In this document: in pieces, positions 5,625 through 8,698 of the stretch
How the letters are laid out: every line of letters starts with the position of its first letter
Numbering within the stretch: position 1 is the first letter of the stretch
Position numbers and translations under genes: made by a program
DNA from: CAYRVF01 sp964427535
GTDB taxonomy: Bacteria; Chloroflexota; Ktedonobacteria; Ktedonobacterales; JADMIN01
Length of the DNA: 8,698 nt
Direction of reading: 5' to 3'
NCBI GenBank assembly: GCA_964427535.1
Contig: CAYRVF010000169.1
Coordinates: 1-8,698, forward strand
Notes under the pieces: model-generated
What the model saw: only the letters and a program-made list of their open reading frames with translations
What the model was told of the DNA's origin: nothing
The model's database searches: none

Positions 5625-6605
5625 ATGTACGCGGTTCGCATGTCGCAACATGGAGGCCCGGAGGTTCTCAAGTACGAGGAGGTGCCCACGCCCGAGCCGG
5701 GTCCGGGGCAGGCGCGCGTCAAAATCGCGGCCGCCGGAGTGAACTTTATGGACGTCTATGGTCGCATGGGCCAGGGCAGCTACAAGGGGCAGCTTCCGAC
5801 GATTCTTGGCAGCGAGGCTGCCGGTACGGTCGACGCGGTCGGTCCAGGCGTCACGGAGGTGGTTACGGGCGAGGATGTGGCGTACACCGGCCTTCCCGGC
5901 GCCTACGCCGAATATGCGATCGTCTCCGCCGAGCGGCTGGTGCGAGTGCCCGTCGACCTGGACCTCAACACGGCGGCCGCGGTGATGCTGCAGGGCATGA
6001 CTGCCCACTACCTCGCGCACGACACCTATCCACTGCACCTCGACGAGGTCGCGCTCGTCTACGCTGCGGCAGGTGGCACGGGTGGCTTGCTCACGCAGAT
6101 CGCCAAGATGCGCGGCGCCCGAGTGCTCGCCGCCGTCGGCAGCGACGAGAAGGCTGCCATCGCCCGTGAGCTTGGCGCGGACGAGACGGTTCAGTATGAG
6201 CGCGAAGATGTCGCACAGGCCGCCCGCCGTCTGACGAACGGCCGTGGCGTGGACGTCGTCTACGACTCGGTCGGCAAAGATGCCTTCGAGAAGAGCCTCG
6301 ATAGCCTGCGGAAGCGCGGCTACTGGGTGCTTTTCGGTCAGTCAAGCGGACCCGTGCCTCCGATCGATCCGCAGGTCCTCAACGCCAAGGGCTCGCTGTT
6401 CTTGACCCGCCCGACGCTGGTTCACTACATCGAGACCCGCGATGAGTTGCTGCGGCGCGCCGACGATCTCTTCAACTGGATCATCCGTGGCGAACTCAAA
6501 GTGCGCATCGACCGCACGTTCCCACTCTCGCAGGCGGCCGAAGCACACAAATATCTGGAGAGCCGCCAGAGCAAGGGCAAGATACTGCTGATTCCTGGCC
6601 AATAA
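5625..6605 (+). CDS. zinc-independent NAD(P)H:quinone oxidoreductase (MDR family)
   Basis: A 326-residue medium-chain dehydrogenase/reductase of the quinone oxidoreductase branch, about the length of E. coli QorA (327). It is expected to reduce quinones or other electrophilic carbonyls with NADPH in the cytoplasm. The GroES-like N-terminal half contains AGVNFMDVYGR and GSEAAGTVDAVGPGV. The Rossmann half contains AAAGGTGGLLTQIAK (the cofactor loop), RGVDVVYDSVG, and the closing SRQSKGKILLIP that ends many family members. The cysteine and histidine ligands of zinc alcohol dehydrogenases are absent. The start at 5625 is preferred over 5577 because AGAGGAG (5612-5618) lies six bases upstream and because 5577 falls inside the promoter. 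The next gene is separated by a strong hairpin, so this looks like a single-gene unit. The exact substrate is unknown. Confidence 0.93.
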   Translation: MYAVRMSQHGGPEVLKYEEVPTPEPGPGQARVKIAAAGVNFMDVYGRMGQGSYKGQLPTILGSEAAGTVDAVGPGVTEVVTGEDVAYTGLPGAYAEYAIVSAERLVRVPVDLDLNTAAAVMLQGMTAHYLAHDTYPLHLDEVALVYAAAGGTGGLLTQIAKMRGARVLAAVGSDEKAAIARELGADETVQYEREDVAQAARRLTNGRGVDVVYDSVGKDAFEKSLDSLRKRGYWVLFGQSSGPVPPIDPQVLNAKGSLFLTRPTLVHYIETRDELLRRADDLFNWIIRGELKVRIDRTFPLSQAAEAHKYLESRQSKGKILLIPGQ

Positions 6606-6625
6606 TCGGCGCGCACACCTACGTC

Positions 6626-6658
6626 CGCCCGGCTTCCTTCGCTCTGAGAAGCCGGGCG
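6626..6658. terminator. perfect 11-bp hairpin after the oxidoreductase
   Basis: CGCCCGGCTTC (6626-6636) and GAAGCCGGGCG (6648-6658) are exact reverse complements around an 11-base loop. It begins 20 bases after the stop codon, where an intrinsic terminator would sit, but no T-run follows on either strand. In GC-rich bacteria such hairpins may end transcription or protect the 3' end of the mRNA. Confidence 0.6.
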
Positions 6659-6701
6659 ATGCGCTGCATCGTCCACTTCATGTGATGTGGGAGGGGAAGG
6701 T

Positions 6702-7124
6702 ATGTTGGACGACAACTGCATCTTCTGCAAGATCATTCGGGGCGAGATACCGGCGCACAAAGTCTACGAAGACGACGAGACGCTGGCATTTCTCGACATC
6801 AATCCCATCAAGCCGGGACACACACTGGTAGTCCCCAAGGATCACGTGCCTGATATCCAGGAGCTGCCCGAGCCGCTCTACACACGGGAGATGCTGACCG
6901 GCCGCCGGGTCGCGTGGGCGATTGATGCGGTCATCCATCCAGTGAAGGTCGGCTACCTCGTGCTAGGGTTCGACGTACCCCACGCGCACTTGCACGTGTT
7001 GCCGCTCTCGGGCATGGGTGACATCGCCGGTCGTTCGCTCACGCCTGAGGCGCGTTCCGCCCCCAGTCGTGACGAGCTGGCGGCGATGGCGGAGTCGCTC
7101 CGCAAGGCAGTCGCCCAGGAATAG
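6702..7124 (+). CDS. HIT-family nucleotide-binding protein (Hint-like)
   Basis: A 140-residue histidine-triad protein. HIT proteins hydrolyse nucleoside phosphoramidates, dinucleotides or related alpha-phosphate bonds through a nucleotidyl-histidine intermediate. The N-terminal NCIFCKIIRGEIPAHKVYEDD block (Cys6 and Cys9, a likely zinc pair) and DINPIKPGHTLVVPK (32-46) are typical. The triad is PHAHLHVLP with His94, His96 and His98; by family analogy His96 is the nucleophile. The segment before the triad reads GYLVLGFDVPH, whereas canonical Hint proteins have an Asn and a Gln near here, so this belongs to a variant with possibly different specificity. The ATG at 6702 has GGAGG at 6690-6694, seven bases upstream; a GTG at 6687 would add five residues but overlaps that site. 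The gene lies between two perfect 11-bp hairpins, suggesting its own transcription unit. Confidence 0.92.
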   Translation: MLDDNCIFCKIIRGEIPAHKVYEDDETLAFLDINPIKPGHTLVVPKDHVPDIQELPEPLYTREMLTGRRVAWAIDAVIHPVKVGYLVLGFDVPHAHLHVLPLSGMGDIAGRSLTPEARSAPSRDELAAMAESLRKAVAQE

Positions 7125-7193
7125 CTCTACCCTGAGGAGGCACACCGCCACTACACAACCGTCGCATACTCCGCCTGGATCACTGGCACACCA

Positions 7194-7228
7194 CTCCGGC
7201 CAGCTTCACCACCAGTCGCTGGCCGGAG
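7194..7228. terminator. perfect 11-bp hairpin after the HIT gene
   Basis: CTCCGGCCAGC (7194-7204) and GCTGGCCGGAG (7218-7228) pair exactly around a 13-base loop. It lies 70 bases past the HIT stop codon and 54 bases before the next start. It could end the HIT transcript or be part of the leader of the downstream gene. There is no T-run. Confidence 0.55.
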
Positions 7229-7281
7229 AGAGCACAGAGTCTCATGTCTTCGTCCTGAAGCGCACACGAGGAGGTGATGGT

Positions 7282-7695
7282 ATGCAGGCGAGCGCACTCG
7301 AAGCGACTCTGCCGACAAGTGAGACCGTGCTGTGGGACCTCTGGTATCCCAATGCTGCCGCGACGGGGCTACCATTCGCGCGTGGGCGGCTGAACCCGAT
7401 GGCGACGCTGTGGGTGCATTCCGCTCCAGAGACTCTGGCGGTGGACGTGCGAGGCGGCGATGGCAGCCAGATAGCGCACAGCGAGGATGTGACGCGCTCC
7501 GGTGAGCGTTTCCCTATGACGCGCCTGTGGCTGGAGGGTGACCAGGTGCGGCGCGAAGATCGCTGGCCGACGGCGGCGGATATCGGCAGTCTCGTCCTGC
7601 TGCCAGGCGGCGAGGTGGGCATTCTGCTGGACTGGTGGAACGCGTCCGACGGCAGCGAGTGGCGCTGGCATATCCAATTCCACAATCACGTGTGA
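7282..7695 (+). CDS. Trp-rich protein of unknown function
   Basis: A 137-residue protein that I do not recognise. It has no signal peptide, no transmembrane helix and no cysteine. It contains nine tryptophans (about 6.6%), notably VLWDLWYPNAAATG (17-30), LLDWWN (115-120) and EWRWHIQFHNH (126-136). PGGEVGILLDWWNASDG (108-124) suggests a compact beta-rich fold, but this is only an impression. The start is certain by context: AGGAGGTGAT at 7269-7278 is nearly the full complement of the 16S rRNA tail, with GGAGG ending seven bases before the ATG. The frame remains open upstream to 7018, but that part overlaps the HIT gene and reads as a shadow. The unusually strong ribosome binding site suggests high translation. 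It is followed by the palindromic repeat cluster. Confidence 0.8.
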   Translation: MQASALEATLPTSETVLWDLWYPNAAATGLPFARGRLNPMATLWVHSAPETLAVDVRGGDGSQIAHSEDVTRSGERFPMTRLWLEGDQVRREDRWPTAADIGSLVLLPGGEVGILLDWWNASDGSEWRWHIQFHNHV

Positions 7696-7708
7696 GACGG
7701 AGTAGGGC

Positions 7709-7750
7709 CTCATCCCCCCAGCCCCCTTCCCCTTGCGAAGGGAAGGGGGA
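7709..7750. repeat. palindromic dispersed repeat, copy B (opposite orientation)
   Basis: A C-rich arm (CCTCATCCCCCCAG) leads into an imperfect inverted repeat at 7722-7749: CCCCCTTCCCCTT, a short GCG centre, then AAGGGAAGGGGG, with one bulged C. Read on the minus strand it has the same order as copies A, C and D: hairpin, then a G-rich arm ending TGAGG. It starts 14 bases after the stop of the Trp-rich gene. Confidence 0.75.
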
Positions 7751-7790
7751 GCCATGCTCGTGGCCTGCGGGCAACCCACTCGCCCTGTGA

Positions 7791-7829
7791 TCTCCCCTCG
7801 CCCCGCAGGGAGAGGGGCCGGGGGTGGGG
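7791..7829. repeat. palindromic dispersed repeat, copy C (diverged)
   Basis: The same architecture as copies A and D but more diverged: CCCCTCGCCCC, a short centre, then GGGAGAGGGG (to 7817), followed by CCGGGGGTGGGG to 7829. The arms pair imperfectly. It lies about 40 bases after copy B and in the opposite orientation to it. Confidence 0.65.
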
Positions 7830-7884
7830 CCCCTTCCATCCTCAGCCATCACATCCATTCCCTCCCGTCGCCCACTCCTATCAA

Positions 7885-7925
7885 GCGTCCCCTTCCCTCA
7901 AGGGGAGGAGGTTGGGGGAGAGGTT
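7885..7925. repeat. palindromic dispersed repeat, copy D
   Basis: AGCGT followed by CCCCTTCCCTCAAGGGG, then AGGAGGTTGGGGGAGAGGTT. The core (7889-7925) matches copy A at about 34 of 37 positions and in the same orientation, even though the two lie about 7.5 kb apart in this window. It sits upstream of the ABC exporter. The stretch between copies B, C and D shows no other feature. Confidence 0.8.
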
Positions 7926-7969
7926 CCGCCCTGCCCATTTGGCCGGTGTGCGGAGCGAGGCTCCCGCCA

Positions 7970-7975
7970 GATAAT
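7970..7975 (+). promoter_or_regulatory. possible -10 element of the ABC exporter gene
   Basis: GATAAT matches the -10 consensus at 5 of 6 positions and lies 43 bases before the ATG at 8019. No good -35 box stands 16-18 bases upstream; the nearest candidate, TTGGCC at 7939-7944, is 25 bases away. Tentative only. Confidence 0.3.
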
Positions 7976-8018
7976 GATCGGGCGGGGAGTAGCGGGCAGG
8001 CGAGGAAGGATACGGGGC

Positions 8019-8698
8019 ATGGCGCTCGGTGTACGAGTACGGCGAGAGCGCCCGAAGACGGGGGCAGCGGCGCACGAGAACATTTGGGGTCCGCGCGACG
8101 ACGACGGGCTGACGCTGGCGAAGGTGGTGAGCGCCGTCGTGAGCCTGCCGCGCGTGCTCAAGCTCGTATGGGACGTGCAGCCGCTGCTGACCGCGCTGCT
8201 CGGCGTGCTCAACATCGCGCAGGGCTTCATCCCGGCCGCGACCGCTGTCATCAGCGGCGGGCTGATCGACGCCGTGATCCGGGCGGCGCGGGTGCGCGGA
8301 GCGAATGGAACGCTCACCCCCGTCGTGTGGTTCGTCGTCGCGCAGTTCGCGCTGCAGGCGATATCCAGCCTGCTCACGACCGTCTCGAACATCGTGCAGC
8401 AGCTCTTGCAAGAGCAGATGGCCTACTCCGTCCAGTTGCAGGTGATGGAGAAGGCCAACACGCTCGATCTCAGCTTCTTCGAGGACTCGCGATTCTACGA
8501 CCAGCTGCAGCAGGCGCAGAAAGAGGCGACTTCGCGTCCCATCGGCATGATCTCGCAGACCTTTGGCCTGGGCCGCACCGTCATCACCCTGCTCTCGATG
8601 ATCTATCTGCTGACACACCTGGCCTGGTGGATCGCGTTGCTTGCGCTCTTCGCGCCGGTGCCCGCGTTCTTCGCCAACATGCGCTATGGCTGGTGGGG
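8019..8698 (+). CDS. ABC exporter with fused permease, N-terminal part (cut by the right edge)
   Basis: An open frame from ATG 8019 to the window edge, 226 complete codons. After an Arg-rich cytoplasmic N-terminus of about 50 residues come hydrophobic segments at about 54-78, 102-120 and 187-217, consistent with the six-helix type IV exporter membrane domain. The block EKANTLDLSFFEDSRFYDQL (144-163) followed by QQAQKEATSRPI is a strong signature of an ABC-B-like half-exporter family, in which this cytoplasmic loop carries a coupling helix. The ATP-binding domain should lie beyond the window and is not seen. The start is chosen because GAGGAAGGA (8002-8010) is eight bases upstream; ATG 7974 is in frame but has no such site and may overlap the promoter. 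The substrate cannot be told; drugs, lipids or peptides are all possible. A minus-strand frame of 245 residues opposite it is a shadow. Confidence 0.88.
   Translation, partial: MALGVRVRRERPKTGAAAHENIWGPRDDDGLTLAKVVSAVVSLPRVLKLVWDVQPLLTALLGVLNIAQGFIPAATAVISGGLIDAVIRAARVRGANGTLTPVVWFVVAQFALQAISSLLTTVSNIVQQLLQEQMAYSVQLQVMEKANTLDLSFFEDSRFYDQLQQAQKEATSRPIGMISQTFGLGRTVITLLSMIYLLTHLAWWIALLALFAPVPAFFANMRYGWW

Noticed and set aside
7709..7925. Possible CRISPR array
   Set aside because: Three related palindromic units occur, but spacing is irregular, one unit is inverted, the units are diverged, and there is no leader or cas gene.
7974..8018. Fifteen-codon upstream extension of the ABC exporter from ATG 7974
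   Set aside because: There is no ribosome binding site before it and it overlaps the best -10 candidate; ATG 8019 has GAGGAAGGA at good spacing.
7881..8618. 245-residue open frame on the minus strand
   Set aside because: It is antisense to the ABC exporter and crosses repeat copy D; its composition is that of a shadow frame.

Overview
The window is a GC-rich stretch of bacterial chromosome, roughly mid-60s % GC by eye, with strongly GC-biased third codon positions. The best guess for the organism is a member of the Chloroflexota. This rests on the L,D-transpeptidase with long Pro/Thr-rich tracts on both sides of its domain, the DUF4239-type membrane protein, and the C/G-rich palindromic repeats between genes. 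The placement is inference, because there is no rRNA or other phylogenetic marker in the window.

Layout, left to right: (1) the start of a minus-strand gene with a GTG codon and a strong Shine-Dalgarno site, cut by the left edge (1-124). (2) A gene-poor gap holding one copy of a palindromic dispersed repeat. (3) A minus-strand short-chain dehydrogenase of the type II 3-hydroxyacyl-CoA dehydrogenase kind (418-1185). (4) A divergent intergenic region with a repeated 17-19 nt motif. (5) Plus-strand ferrochelatase hemH (1498-2490), followed 33 nt later by an O6-alkylguanine-DNA alkyltransferase carrying an Ada-type four-cysteine zinc domain at its C-terminus (2524-3270). (6) A convergent minus-strand, membrane-anchored L,D-transpeptidase (3284-4267). 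(7) A divergent intergenic region. (8) A plus-strand DUF4239-like membrane protein (4629-5456). (9) A plus-strand zinc-independent quinone oxidoreductase with a recognisable promoter (5625-6605), then a perfect 11-bp hairpin. (10) A plus-strand HIT-family protein (6702-7124), then a second perfect 11-bp hairpin. (11) A Trp-rich protein of unknown function with a near-ideal ribosome binding site (7282-7695). (12) A cluster of three more copies of the palindromic repeat. (13) The first third of an ABC exporter running off the right edge (8019-8698).

The genes look like ordinary housekeeping and accessory functions: fatty-acid or redox metabolism, haem synthesis, DNA alkylation repair, cell-wall crosslinking and export. 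Most appear to be separate transcription units; only hemH and the alkyltransferase are plausibly co-transcribed. I found no convincing new multi-gene system. The observations most worth a second look are the reversed Ogt-then-Ada-zinc domain order, the palindromic repeat family, the paired motif between the dehydrogenase and hemH, the 15-nt duplication across the hemH start codon, and the Trp-rich orphan protein.
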